Source: Crossaster papposus (lineage: Eukaryota > Echinodermata > Asteroidea > Velatida > Solasteridae). From it: a DNA stretch of 64,000 nucleotides. The notes under the pieces were generated by a model. The model made no database searches and was not told the origin of the DNA. It saw nothing but the letters and a program-made list of their open reading frames with translations. The stretch is taken from NCBI GenBank assembly GCA_037893245.1, contig JBAIAA010000606.1, forward strand, positions 310,001 through 374,000. Reading direction: 5' to 3'. Positions within the stretch are counted from its first letter, which is position 1; every line of letters starts with the position of its first letter. This document shows, one piece after another, positions 24,001 through 37,400 of this stretch. Both the position numbers and the translations under genes were made by a program.

Positions 24001-24577
24001 CAACGTTGAGGTTCGCAGCTCAAATATAAGTCGAGAACATTATCCTCTTTCGCAGCCATGTTTTCTTATGTGTATCTATGTACACGTGTATTGCCGCATA
24101 GGCCTATGTCGCCAGTGCCCTGACGCATGAGTCTCACAGTTTGGGTTCTTTCTATTGATAAATTTGGCAATATTTTGGCTCCGATGTCGAGCTGGTGAGT
24201 GTCTCTTCATTCTCGAACAACGTTGAGGTTCGCAGCTCAAATATAAGTCAAGAAAATTATTGGCTCAGATGTCGAGCTGGTGAGTGTCTCTTCATTCTCG
24301 AACAACGTTGAGGTTCGCAGCTCAAATAAATGTCCAGAAAATTATCCTCATTCGCAGCCACCTTTTCTGATGTGTATGTTTGTACACTTGTATTGCCGCA
24401 TAGGCCTATGCCGTCAGTGCCCTGAAACATGGGTCTCACGGTTTGGGTTTTTTCCAGTGAGAAGTTTGGCAATATTTTGGCTTAGATGTCGAGCTGGTGA
24501 GTGTCTCTTTATTCTCGAACAACGTTGAGGTTCGCAGCTCAAATAAAAGTCCAGAAAATTATCCTCATTCGCAGCCA

Positions 24578-24794
24578 CCTTTTCTGATGTGTATGTTTGT
24601 ACACTTGTATTGCCGCATAGGCCTATGCCGTCAGTGCCCTGACACATGGGTCTCACGGTTTGGGTTTTTTCCAGTGAGAAGTTTGGCAATATTTTGGCTC
24701 AGATGTCGAGCTGGTGAGTGTCTCTTTATTCTCGAACAACGTTGAGGTTCGCAGCTCAGATATAAGTCTAGAAAATTATCCTCATTCGCAGCCA
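24578..24794 (+). repeat. Reference monomer, type 3 (cacttg/agtctag type)
   Basis: This subtype carries tacacttgtattg (the CACGTG core changed to CACTTG), tatgccgtcagtgccctgac, acatgggtctcacggtttgg, ttttttccagtgagaagttt, and agtctagaaaatt. The TCTAGA makes an XbaI site that the other subtypes lack. It marks block D, the start of segment A, and parts of B, B' and the 3,040-bp HOR. Its changes always travel together, so it is a true subfamily rather than independent mutations. Confidence 0.85.
24665..24719 (+). other. Splice-like acceptor and donor flanking a 39-nt stretch
   Basis: A T6 tract then ccag (ending 24,674) resembles a 3' splice acceptor. CTG followed by GTGAGT (24,714-24,719) matches the strong 5' donor consensus GTRAGT. 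They enclose 39 nt, and the arrangement recurs in type 2 and type 3 monomers. At 55,032 and 58,072 the donor is the optimal GTAAGT. Types 1 and 4 lack the ccag acceptor. Without transcripts this is only a sequence resemblance. Confidence 0.25.
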
Positions 24795-27700
24795 TGTTTT
24801 CTTATGTGTATCTATGTACACGTGTATTGCCGCATTGGCCTATGTCGCCAGTGCCCTGACGCATGAGTCTCATGGTTTGGTTTTTTTCCAGTGAGAAATT
24901 TGGCAATATTTTGGCTCAGATGTCGAGTTGGTGAGTGTCTCTTCATTCTCGGACAACGTTGAGTTTCGCAGCTCAGATATAAGTCGAGAAACTTATCCTC
25001 ATTCGCAGCCATGTTTTCTTATGTGTATATATGTACACGTGTATTGCCGCATTGGCCTAGGTCGCCAGTGCCCTGACGCATGATTCTCACATCTTGGGTT
25101 CTTTCTATTGAGAAATTGGGCAATATTTTGGCTCCGATGTCGAGCTGGTGAGTGTCTCTTCATTCTCGAACAACGTTGAGGTTTGCAGCTCAAATATAAG
25201 TCGAGAACATTATCCTCTTTCGCAGCCATGTTTTCTTATGTGTATCTATGTACACGTGTATTGCCGCATAGGCCTATGTCGCCAGTGCCCCGACGCATGA
25301 GTCTCACAGTTTGGGTTCTTTCTATTGAGAAATTTGGCAATATTTTGGCTCCGATGTCGAGCTGGTGAGTGTCTCTTCATTCTCGAACAACGTTGAGGTT
25401 CGCAGCTCAAATATAAGTCAAGAAAATTATTGGCTCAGATGTCGAGCTGGTGAGTGTCTCTTCATTCTCGAACAACGTTGAGGTTCGCAGCTCAAATAAA
25501 AGTCCAGAAAATTATCCTCATTCGCAGCCACCTTTTCTGATGTGTATGTTTGTACACTTGTATTGCCGCATAGGCCTATGCCGTCAGTGCCCTGACACAT
25601 GGGTCTCACGGTTTGGGTTTTTTCCAGTGAGAAGTTTGGCAATATTTTGGCTTAGATGTCGAGCTGGTGAGTGTCTCTTTATTCTCGAACAACGTTGAGG
25701 TTCGCAGCTCAGATATAAGTTTAGAAAATTATCCTCATTCGCAGCCATGTTTTCTTATGTGTATCTATGTACACGTGTATTGCCGCATTGGCCTATGTCG
25801 CCAGTGCCCTGACGCATGAGTCTCATGGTTTGGTTTTTTTCCAGTGAGAAATTTGGCAATATTTTGGCTCAGATGTCGAGTTGGTGAGTGTCTCTTCATT
25901 CTCGGACAACGTTGAGTTTCGCAGCTCAGATTATAAGTCGAGAAACTTATCCTCATTCGCAGCCATGTTTTCTTATGTGTATATATGTACACGTGTATTG
26001 CCGCATTGGCCTAGGTCGGCAGTGCCCTGACGCATGATTCTCACAGTTTGGGTTCTTTCTATTGAGAAATTGGGCAATATTTTGGCTCCGATGTCGAGCT
26101 GGTGAGTGTCTCTTCATTCTCGAACAACGTTGAGGTTCGCAGCTCAAATATAAGTCGAGAACATTATCCTCTTTCGCAGCCATGTTTTCTTATGTGTATC
26201 TATGTACACGTGTATTGCCGCATAGGCCTATGTCGCCAGTGCCCTGACGCATGAGTCTCACAGTTTGGGTTCTTTCTATTGAGAAATTTGGCAATATTTT
26301 GGCTCCGATGTCGAGCTGGTGAGTGTCTCTTCATTCTCGAACAACGTTGAGGTTCGCAGCTCAAATATAAGTCAAGAAAATTATTGGCTCAGATGTCGAG
26401 CTGGTGAGTGTCTCTTCATTCTCGAACAACGTTGAGGTTCGCAGCTCAAATAAAAGTCCTGAAAATTATCCTCATTCGCAGCCACCTTTTCTGATGTGTA
26501 TGTTTGTACACTTGTATTGCCGCATAGGCCTATGCCGTCAGTGCCCTGACACATGGGTCTCACGGTTTGGGTTTTTTCCAGTGAGAAGTTTGGCAATATT
26601 TTGGCTCAGATGTCGAGCTGGTGAGTGTCTCTTTATTCTCGAACAACGTTGAGGTTCGCAGCTCAAATAAAAGTCCAGAAAATTATCCTCATTCGCAGCC
26701 ACCTTTTCTGATGTGTATGTTTGTACACTTGTATTGCCGCATAGGCCTATGCCGTCAGTGCCCTGACACATGGGTCTCACGGTTTGGGTTTTTTCCAGTG
26801 AGAAGTTTGGCAATATTTTGGCTCAGATGTCGAGCTGGTGAGTGTCTCTTTATTCTCGAACAACGTTGAGGTTCGCAGCTCAGATATAAGTCTAGAAAAT
26901 TATCCTCATTCGCAGCCATGTTTTCTTATGTGTATCTATGTACACGTGTATTGCCGCATTGGCCTATGTCGCCAGTGCCCTGACGCATGAGTCTCATGGT
27001 TTGTTTTTTTTCCAGTGAGAAATTTGGCAATATTTTGGCTCAGATGTCGAGTTGGTGAGTGTCTCTTCATTCTCGGACAACGTTGAGTTTCGCAGCTCAG
27101 ATATAAGTCGAGAAACTTATCCTCATTCGCAGCCATGTTTTCTTATGTGTATATATGTACACGTGTATTGCCGCATTGGCCTAGGTCGCCAGTGCCCTGA
27201 CGCATGAGTCTCACAGTTTGGGTTCTTTCTATTGAGAAATTTGGCAATATTTTGGCTCCGATGTCGAGCTGGTGAGTATCTCTTCATTCTCGAACAACGT
27301 TGAGGTTCGCAGCTCAGATATAAGTCGACAAAATTATCCTCATTCGCAGCCACCTTTTCTGATGTGTATGTTTGTACACGTGTATTGCCGCATAGGCCTA
27401 TGCCGCCAGTGGCCTGACGCATGAGTCTCATGGTTTGGTTTTTTTCTATTGAGAAATTTGGCAATATTTTGGCTCCGAAGTCGAGCTGGTGAGTGTCTCT
27501 TCATTCTCGGTCAACGTTGAGGTTGGCAGCTCAAATATAAGTTGAGAAAATTATCCTCATTCGCAGCCACCTTTTCTGATGTGTATGTTTGTACACTTGT
27601 ATTGCCGCATAGGCCTATGCGGTCAGTGCCCGGACACATGGGTCTCACGGTTTGGGTTTTTTCCAGTGAGAAGTTTGGCAATATTTTGGCTCAGATGTCG

Positions 27701-30360
27701 AGCTGGTGAGTGTCTCTTCATTCTCGAACAACGTTGAGGTTCGCAGCTCAGATATAAGTCTAGAAAATTATCCTCATTCGCAGCCATGTTTTCTTATGTG
27801 TATCTATGTACACGTGTATTGCCGCATTGGCCTATGTCGCCAGTGCCCTGACGCATGAGTCTCACAGTTTGGGTCCTTTCCATTGAGAAAGTTAGCAATA
27901 TTTTGGCTCAGATGTCGAGCTGGTGAGTGTCTCTTCATTCTCGAACAACGTTGAGGTTCGCAGCTCAAATATAAGTCGAGAAAATTATCCTCATTCGCAG
28001 CCATGTTTTCTTATGTGTATCTATGTACACGTGTATTGCCGCATTGGCCTATGTAGCCAGTGCCCTGACGCATGAGTCTCACAGTTTGGGTCCTTTCCAT
28101 TGAGAAAGTTGGCAATATTTTGGCACAGATGTCGAGCTGGTGAGTTTCTCTTCATTCTCGAACAACGTTGAGGTTCGCAGCTCAAATATAAGTCGAGAAA
28201 ATTATCCTCATTCGCAGCCACCTTTTCTGATGTGTATGTTTGTACACGTGTATTGCCGCATAGGCCTATGCCGCCAGTGGCCTGACGCATGAGTCTCATG
28301 GTTGGGTTTTTTTCCAGTGAGAAATTTGGCAATATTTTGGCTCAGATGTCGAGCTGGTGAGTGTCTCTTCATTCTCGAACAACGTTGAGGTTCGCAGCTC
28401 AAATATAAGTCGAGAAAATTATCCTCATTCGCAGCCATGTTTTCTTATGTGTATCTATGTACACGTGTATTGCCGCATTGGCCTCTTTCGCCAGTGCCCT
28501 GACGTATGAGTCTCACAGTTTGGGTCCTTTCCATTGAGAAAGTTGGCAATATTTTGGCTCAGATGTCGAGTTGGTGAGTGTCTCTTCATTCTCGAACAAC
28601 GTTGAGGTTCGCAGCTCAAATATAAGTCGAGAAAATTATCCTCATTTGCAGCCACCTTTTCTGATGTGTATGTTTGTACACGTGTATTGCCGCATAGGCC
28701 TATGCCGCCAGTGGCCTGACGCATGAGTCTCATGGTTTGGTTTTTTTCCAGTGAGAAATTTGGCAATATTGAGGCTCCGATGTCGAGCTGGTGAGTGTCT
28801 CTTCATTCTCGGACAACGTTGAGTTTCGCAGCTCAGATATAAGTCGAGAAAATTATCCTCATTCGCAGCCATGTTTTTTTATGTGTATCTATGTACACGT
28901 GTGTTGCCGCATAGGCCTATGCCGCCAGTGGCCTGACGCATGAGTCTCACGGTTTAGGTTTTTTCCAGTGAGAAGTTTGGCAATATTTTGGCTCAGATGT
29001 CGAGCTGGTGAGTGTCTCTTCATTCTCGAACAACGTTGAGGTTCACAGCTCAAATATAAGTCGAGAAAATTATCCTCATTCGCAGCCATGTTTTCTTATG
29101 TGTATCTATGTACACGTGTATTGCCGCATTGGCCTATTTCGCCAGTGCCCTGACGCATGAGTCTCACAGTTTGGGTCCTTTCCATTGAGAAATTTGGCAA
29201 TATTTTGGCTCAGATGTCGAGCTGGTGAGTGTCTCTTCATTCTCGAACAACGTTGAGGTTCGCAGCTCAAATATAAGTCGAGAAAATTATCCTCATTCGC
29301 AGCCACCTTTTCTGATGTGTATGTTTGTACACGTGTATTGCCGCATAGGCCTATGCCGCCAGTGGCCTGACGCATGAGTCTCATGGTTTGGTTTTTTTCC
29401 AGTGAGAAATTTGGCAATATTGTGGCTCCGATGTCGAGCTGGTGACTGTCTCTTCATTCTCGGACAACGTTGAGTTTCGCAGCTCAGATATAAGTCGAGA
29501 AAATTATCCTCATTCGCAGCCATGTTTTCTTATGTGTATCTATGTACACGTGTATTGCCGCATTGGCCTATGTCGCCAGTGCCCTGACGCATGAGTCTCA
29601 CAGTTTGGGTCTTTTCCATTGAGAAAGTTGGCAATATTTTGGCTCAGATGTCGAGCTGGTGAGTGTCTCTTCATTCTCAAACAACGTTGAGGTTCGCAGC
29701 TCAAATATAAGTCGAGAAAATTATCCTCATTCGCAGCCACCTTTTCTGATGTGTATCTATGTACACGTGTATTGCCGCACTGGCCTATGTCGCCAATGCC
29801 CTGACTCATGAGTCTCACAGTTTGGGTTCTTTCCATTGAGAAATTTGGCAATATTTTGGCTCAGATGTCGAGCTGGTGAGTGTCTCTTCATTCTCAAACA
29901 ACGTTGAGGTTCGCAGCTCAAATATAAGTCGAGAAAATTATCCTCATTCGCAGCCATGTTTTCTTATGTGTATCTATGTACACGTGTATTGCCGCATTGG
30001 CCTATGTAGCCAGTGCCCTGACGCATGAGTCTTATGTGTATCTATGTACACGTGTATTGCCGCATTGGCCTGTGTAGCCAGTGCCCTGACGCATGAGTCT
30101 CACAGTTTGGGTTCTTTCCATTTCGAAATTTGGCAATAATTTGGCTCAGATGTCGAGATGGTGAGTGTCTCTTCATTCTCGAACAACGTTGAGGTTCGCA
30201 GCTAAGATATAAGTCGAAATAATTATCCTCATTCGCCGCCACCTTTTCTTATGTGTATGTTTGTACACGTGTATTGCCGCATAGGCCTATGCCGCCAGTG
30301 CCCTGACGCATGAGTCTCACAGTTTGGGTCCTTTCCATTGAGAAAGTTGGCAATATTTTG

Positions 30361-32966
30361 GCTCAGATGTCGAGCTGGTGAGTATCTCTTCATTCTCGAA
30401 CAACGTTGAGGTTCGCAGCTCAAATATAAGTCGAGAAAATTATCGTCATTCGCAGCCACCTTTTCTGATGTGTATGTTTGTACACGTGTATTGCCGCATA
30501 GGCCTATGCCGCCAGTGGCCTGACGCATGAGTCTCATGGTTTGGTTTTTTTCCAGTGAGAAATTTGGCAATATTGAGGCTCTGATGTCGAGCTGGTGAGT
30601 GTCTCTTCATTCTCGGACAACGTTGAGTTTCGCAGCTCAGATATAAGTCGAGAAAATTATCCTCATTCGCAGCCATGTTTTTGTATGTGTATCTATGTAC
30701 ACGTGTATTGCCGCATTGGCCTAGGTCGCCAGTGCCCTGACGCATGAGTCTCACAGTTTGGGTTCTTTCTATTGAGAAATTTGGCAATATTTTGGCTCCG
30801 ATGTCGAGCTGGTGAGTGTCTCTTCATTATCGAACAACGTTGAGGTTCGCAGCTCAAATATAAGTCGAGAACATTATCCTCATTCGCAGCCATGTTTTCT
30901 TATGTGTATCTATGTACACGTGTATTGCCGCATAGGCCTATGTCGCCAGTGCCCTGACGCATGAGTCTCACAGTTTGGGTTCTTTCTATTGAGAAATTTG
31001 GCAATATTTTGGCTCCGATGTCGAGCTGGTGAGTGTCTCTTCATTCTCGAACAACGTTGAGGTTCGCAGCTCAAATATAAGTCGAGAAAATTATCCTCAT
31101 TCGCAGCCATGTTTTCTTATGTGTATCTATGTACACGTGTATTGCCGCATAGGCCTATGTCGCCAGTGCCCTGACGCATGAGTCTCACGGTTTGGTTTTT
31201 TTCCAGTGAGAAGTTTGGCAATATTTTGGCTCAGATGTCGAGCTGGTGAGTGTCTCTTCATTCTCGAACAACGTTGAGGTTCGAAGCTCAAATATAAGTC
31301 GAGAAAATTATCCTCATTCGCAGCCACCTTTTCTGATGTGTATGTTTGTACACTTGTATTGCCACATTGGCCTATGTCGCCAGTGCCCTGACGCATGAGT
31401 CTCACAGTTTGGGTCCTTTCCATTGAGAAAGTTGGCAATATTTTGGCTCCGATGTCGAGCTGGTGAGTGTCTCTTCATTCTCGAACAACGTTGAGGTTCG
31501 CAGCTCAAATATAAGTCGAGAACATTATCCTCATTCGCAGCCATGTTTTCTTATGTGTATCTATGTACACGTGTATTGCCGCATAGGCCTATGTCGCCAG
31601 TGCCCTGACGCATGAGTCTCACAGTTTGGGTTCTTTCTATTGATAAATTTGGCAATATTTTGGCTCAGATGTCGAGCTGGTGAGTATCTCTTCATTCTCG
31701 AACAACGTTGAGGTTCGCAGCTCAAATATAAGTCGAGAAAATTATCGTCATTCGCAGCCACCTTTTCTGATGTGTATGTTTGTACACGTGTATTGCCGCA
31801 TAGGCCTATGCCGCCAGTGGCCTGACGCATGAGTCTCATGGTTTGGTTTTTTTCCAGTGAGAAATTTGGCAATATTGAGGCTCTGATGTCGAGCTGGTGA
31901 GTGTCTCTTCATTCTCGGACAACGTTGAGTTTCGCAGCTCAGATATAAGTCGAGAAAATTATCCTCATTCGCAGCCATGTTTTTGTATGTGTATCTATGT
32001 ACACGTATATTGCCGCATTGGCCTAGGTCGCCAGTGCCCTGACGCATGAGTCTCACAGTTTGGGTTCTTTCTATTGAGAAATTTGGCAATATTTTGGCTC
32101 CGATGTCGAGCTGGTGAGTGTCTCTTCATTATCGAACAACGTTGAGGTTCGCAGCTCAAATATAAGTCGAGAACATTATCCTCATTCGCAGCCATGTTTT
32201 CTTATGTGTATCTATGTACACGTGTATTGCCGCATAGGCCTATGTCGCCAGTGCCCTGACGCATGAGTCTCACAGTTTGGGTTCTTTCTATTGAGAAATT
32301 TGGCAATATTTTGGCTCCGATGTCGAGCTGGTGAGTGTCTCTTCATTCTCGAACAACGTTGAGGTTCGCAGCTCAAATATAAGTCGAGAAAATTATCCTC
32401 ATTCGCAGCCATGTTTTCTTATGTGTATCTATGTACACGTGTATTGCCGCATAGGCCTATGTCGCCAGTGCCCTGACGCATGAGTCTCACGGTTTGGTTT
32501 TTTTCCAGTGAGAAGTTTGGCAATATTTTGGCTCAGATGTCGAGCTGGTGAGTGTCTCTTCATTCTCGAACAACGTTGAGGTTCGAAGCTCAAATATACG
32601 TCGAGAAAATTATCCTCATTCGCAGCCACCTTTTCTGATGTGTATGTTTGTACACTTGTATTGCCACATTGGCCTATGTCGCCAGTGCCCTGACGCATGA
32701 GTCTCACAGTTTGGGTCCTTTCCATTGAGAAAGTTGGCAATATTTTGGCTCCGATGTCGAGCTGGTGAGTGTCTCTTCATTCTCGAACAACGTTGAGGTT
32801 CGCAGCTCAAATATAAGTCGAGAACATTATCCTCATTCGCAGCCATGTTTTCTTATGTGTATCTATGTACACGTGTATTGCCGCATAGGCCTATGTCGCC
32901 AGTGCCCTGACGCATGAGTCTCACAGTTTGGGTTCTTTCTATTGATAAATTTGGCAATATTTTGGC
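30361..32966 (+). repeat. 1,302-bp HOR in A', two units
   Basis: This is the A' counterpart of 3,695-6,300, shifted by 26,666. The same 6-mer periodicity is seen (30,446 to 31,748; 30,693 to 31,995; 31,127 to 32,429). The tandem duplication therefore predates the A/A' duplication. Confidence 0.9.
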
Positions 32967-34171
32967 TCCGATGTCGAGCTGGTGAGTGTCTCTTCATTCT
33001 CGGACAACGTTGAGTTTCGCAGCTCAGATATAAGTCGAGAAAATTATCCTCATTCGCAGCCATGTTTTTTATGTGTATCTATGTACACGTGTATTGCCGC
33101 ATTGGCCTAGGTCGCCAGTGCCCTGACGCATGAGTCTCACAGTTTGGGTTCTTTCTATTGAGAAATTTGGCAATATTTTGGCTCCGATGTCGAGCTGGTG
33201 AGTGTCTCTTCATTATTGAACAACGTTGAGGTTCGCAGCTCAAATATAAGTCGAGAACATTATCCTCATTCGCAGCCATGTTTTCTTATGTGTATCTATG
33301 TACACGTGTATTGCCGCATAGGCCTATGTCGCCAGTGCCCTGACGCATGAGTCTCACGGTTTGGTTTTTTTCCAGTGAGAAGTTTGGCAATATTTTGGCT
33401 CAGATGTCGAGCTGGTGAGTGTCTCTTCATTCTCGAACAACGTTGAGGTTCGAAGCTCAAATATACGTCGAGAAAATTATCCTCATTCGCAGCCACCTTT
33501 TCTGATGTGTATGTTTGTACACTTGTATTGCCACATTGGCCTATGTCGCCAGTGCCCTGACGCATGAGTCTCACAGTTTGGGTCCTTTCCATTGAGAAAG
33601 TTGGCAATATTTTGGCTCCGATGTCGAGCTGGTGAGTGTCTCTTCATTCTCGAACAAAGTTGAGGTTCGCAGCTCAAATATAAGTCGAGAACATTATCCT
33701 CATTCGCAGCCATGTTTTCTTATGTGTATCTATGTACACGTGTATTGCCGCATAGGCCTATGTCGCCAGTGCCCTGACGCATGAGTCTCACAGTTTGGGT
33801 TCTTTCTATTGATAAATTTGGCAATATTTTGGCTCCGATGTCGAGCTGGTGAGTGTCTCTTCATTCTCGGACAACGTTGAGTTTCGCAGCTCAGATATAA
33901 GTCGAGAAAATTATCCTCATTCGCAGCCATGTTTTTTATGTGTATCTATGTACACGTGTATTGCCGCATTGGCCTAGGTCGCCAGTGCCCTGACGCATGA
34001 GTCTCACAGTTTGGGTTCTTTCTATTGAGAAATTTGGCAATATTTTGGCTCCGATGTCGAGCTGGTGAGTGTCTCTTCATTATTGAACAACGTTGAGGTT
34101 CGCAGCTCAAATATAAGTCGAGAACATTATCCTCATTCGCAGCCATGTTTTCTTATGTGTATCTATGTACA
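32356..34171 (+). repeat. 867-bp HOR in A', two units
   Basis: This is the A' counterpart of 5,690-7,505, with matches at 32,429/33,296, 32,616/33,483, 32,863/33,730 and 33,079/33,946. The 1-base T-run deletion is present in both units, as in A. Confidence 0.9.
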
Positions 34172-34479
34172 CATGTATTGCCGCATAGGCCTATGTCGCC
34201 AGTGCCCTGACGCATGAGTCTCACAGTTTGGGTTCTTTCTATTGAGAAATTTGGCAATATTTTGGCTCCGATGTCGAGCTGGTGAGTGTCTCTTCATTCT
34301 CGAACAACGTTGAGGTTCGCAGCTCAAATATAAGTCGAGAACATTATCCTCATTCGCAGCAATGTTTTCTTATGTGTATCTATGTACACGTGTATTGCCG
34401 CATAGGCCTATGTCGCCAGTGCCCTGATGCATGAGTCTCACAGTTTGGGTTCTTTCTATTGAGAAATTTGGCAATATTT

Positions 34480-37400
34480 TGGCTCCCATGTCGAGCTGGT
34501 GAGTGTCTCTTCATTCTCGAACAACGTTGAGTTTCGCAGCTCAAATATAAGTCGAGAAAATTATCCTCATTCCCAGCCACCTTTTCTGATGTGTATGTTT
34601 GTACACGTGTATTGCCGCATAGGCCTATGCCGCCAGTGGCCTGACGCATGTGTCTCATGGTTTGGGTTTTTTCCAGTAAGAAATTTGGCAATATTTTGGC
34701 TCAGATGTCGAGCTGGTGAGTGTCTCTTCATTCTCGAACAACGTTGAGGTTCGCAGCTCAAATATAAGTCGAGAAAATTATCCTCATTCGCAGCCATGTT
34801 TTCTTATGTGTATCTATGTACACGTGTATTGCCGCATAGGCCTATGTCGCCAGTGCCCTGACGCATGAGTCTCACGGTTTGGTTTTTTTCCAGTGAGAAG
34901 TTTGGCAATATTTTGGCTCAGATGTCGAGCTGGTGAGTGTCTCTTCATTCTCGAACAACGTTGAGGTTCGCAGCTCAAATATAAGTCGAGAAAATTATCC
35001 TCATTCGCAGCCACCTTTTCTGATGTGTATGTTTGTACACGTGTATTGCCACATTGGCCTATGTCGCCAGTGCCCTGACGCATGAGTTTCACAGTTTGGG
35101 TCCTTTCCATTGAGAAAGTTGGCAATATTTTGGCTCCGATGTCGAGCTGGTGAGTGTCTCTTCATTCTCGAACAACGTTGAGGTTCGCAGCTCAAATATA
35201 AGTCGATAACATTATCCTCATTCGCAGCCATGTTTTCTTATGTGTATCTATGTACACGTGTATTGCCGCATAGGCCTATGTCGCCAGTGCCCTGACGCAT
35301 GAGTCTCACAGTTTGGGTTCTTTCTATTGAGAAATTTGGCAATATTTTGGCTCCGATGTCGAGCTGGTGAGTGTCTCTTCATTCTCGAACAACGATGAGG
35401 TTCGCAGCTCAAATAAAAGTCCAGAAAATTATCCTCATTCGCAGCCACCTTTTCTGATGTGTATATTTGTACACTTGTATTGCCGCATATGCCTATGCCG
35501 TCAGTGCCCTGACACATGGGTCTCACGGTTTGGGTTTTTTCCAGTGAGAAGTTTGGCAATATTTTGGCTCAGATGTCGAGCTGGTGAGTGTCTCTTCATT
35601 CTCGAACAACGTTGAGGTTCGCAGCTCAGATATAAGTCTAGAAAATTATCCTCATTCGCAGCCATGTTTTCTTATGTGTATCTATGTACACGTGTATTGC
35701 CGCATTGGCCTATGTCGCCAGTGCCCTGACGCATGAGTCTCACAGTTTGGGTCCTTTCCATTGAGAAAGTTGGCAATATTTTGGCTCCGATGTCGAGCTG
35801 GTGAGTGTCTCTTCATTCTCGAACAACGTTGAGGTTCGCAGCTCAAATATAAGTCAAGAACATTATCCTCATTCGCAGCCATGTTTTCTTATGTGTATCT
35901 ATGTACACGTGTATTGCCGCATAGGCCTATGTCGCCAGTGCCCTGACGCATGAGTCTCACAGTTTGGGTTCTTTCTATTGAGAAATTTGGCAATATTTTG
36001 GCTCCGATGTCGAGCTGGTGAGTGTCTCTTCATTCTCGAACAACGTTGAGGTTCGCAGCTCAGATATAAGTCGAGAAAATTATCCTCATTCGCAGCCACC
36101 TTTTCTGATGTGTATGTTTGTACACGTGTATTGCCGCATAGGCCTATGCCGCCAGTGGCCTGACGCATGAGTCTCATGGTTTGTTTGTTTTTTATTGAGA
36201 AATTTGGCAATATTTTGGCTCCGATGTCGAGCTGGTGACTGTCTCTTCATTCTCGGACAACGTTGAGTTTCGCAGCTCAGATATAAGTCGAGAAAATTAT
36301 CCTCATTCGCAGCCATGTTTTCTTATGTGTATCTATGTACACGTGTATTGCCGCATTGGCCTATGTCGCCAGTGCCCTGACGCATGAGTCTCACAGTTTG
36401 GGTCTTTTCCATTGAGAAAGTTGGCAATATTTTGGCTCAGATGTCGAGCTGGTGAGTGTCTCTTCATTCTCAAACAACGTTGAGGTTCGCAGCTCAAATA
36501 TAAGTCGAGAAAATTATCCTCATTCGCAGCCACCTTTTCTGATGTGTATCTATGTACACGTGTATTGCCGCACTGGCCTATGTCGCCAATGCCCTGACTC
36601 ATGAGTCTCACAGTTTGGGTTCTTTCCATTGAGAAATTTGGCAATATTTTGGCTCAGATGTCGAGCTGGTGAGTGTCTCTTCATTCTCAAACAACGTTGA
36701 GGTTCGCAGCTCAAATATAAGTCGAGAAAATTATCCTCATTCGCAGCCATGTTTTCTTATGTGTATCTATGTACACGTGTATTGCCGCATTGGCCTATGT
36801 AGCCAGTGCCCTGACGCATGAGTCTTATGTGTATCTATGTACACGTGTATTGCCGCATTGGCCTATGTAGCCAGTGCCCTGACGCATGAGTCTCACAGTT
36901 TGGGTTCTTTCCATTTCGAAATTTGGCAATAATTTGGCTCAGATGTCGAGATGGTGAGTGTCTCTTCATTCTCGAACAACGTTGAGGTTCGCAGCTAAGA
37001 TATAAGTCGAAATAATTATCCTCATTCGCCGCCACCTTTTCTTATGTGTATGTTTGTACACGTGTATTGCCGCATAGGCCTATGCCGCCAGTGCCCTGAC
37101 GCATGAGTCTCACAGTTTGGGTCCTTTCCATTGAGAAAGTTGGCAATATTTTGGCTCAGATGTCGAGCTGGTGAGTATCTCTTCATTCTCGAACAACGTT
37201 GAGGTTCGCAGCTTAAATATAAGTCGAGAAAATTATCGTCATTCGCAGCCACCTTTTCTGATGTGTATGTTTGTACACGTGTATTGCCGCATAGGACTAT
37301 GCCGCCAGTGGCCTGACGCATGAGTCTCATGGTTTGGTTTTTTTCCAGTGAGAAATTTGGCAATATTGAGGCTCTGATGTCGAGCTGGTGAGTGTCTCTT

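Larger units (their letters stand above)
23304..27240 (+). repeat. Block D: 953-bp HOR, four units
   Basis: Units start at 23,304, 24,257, 25,427 and 26,381, each opening with an 85-bp-remnant junction (attattggctcag). Units 1 and 3 are 953 and 954 bp (4 monomers plus 85 bp). Unit 2 is 1,170 bp because it has one extra type-3 monomer, and unit 4 has the same extra monomer. A 1-bp insertion (cagattataag near 25,930) accounts for the 954. Block D grades into A', so what lies left of base 1 is probably also block D type. Confidence 0.88.
26450..36236 (+). repeat. Segment A', second copy of segment A
   Basis: This copy is 217 bp longer than segment A because it keeps one monomer, near 30,142-30,370, that A has lost. 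It begins in block D type-3 monomers and ends where it passes into the 3,540-bp HOR. Its last 1.1 kb (35,122-36,236) also matches 8,456-9,570 and 47,189-48,303, so this stretch is the hinge between A and B. Substitutions against A are few enough to list by eye (for example 33,656 gaacaaagttg against gaacaacgttg). Confidence 0.92.
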
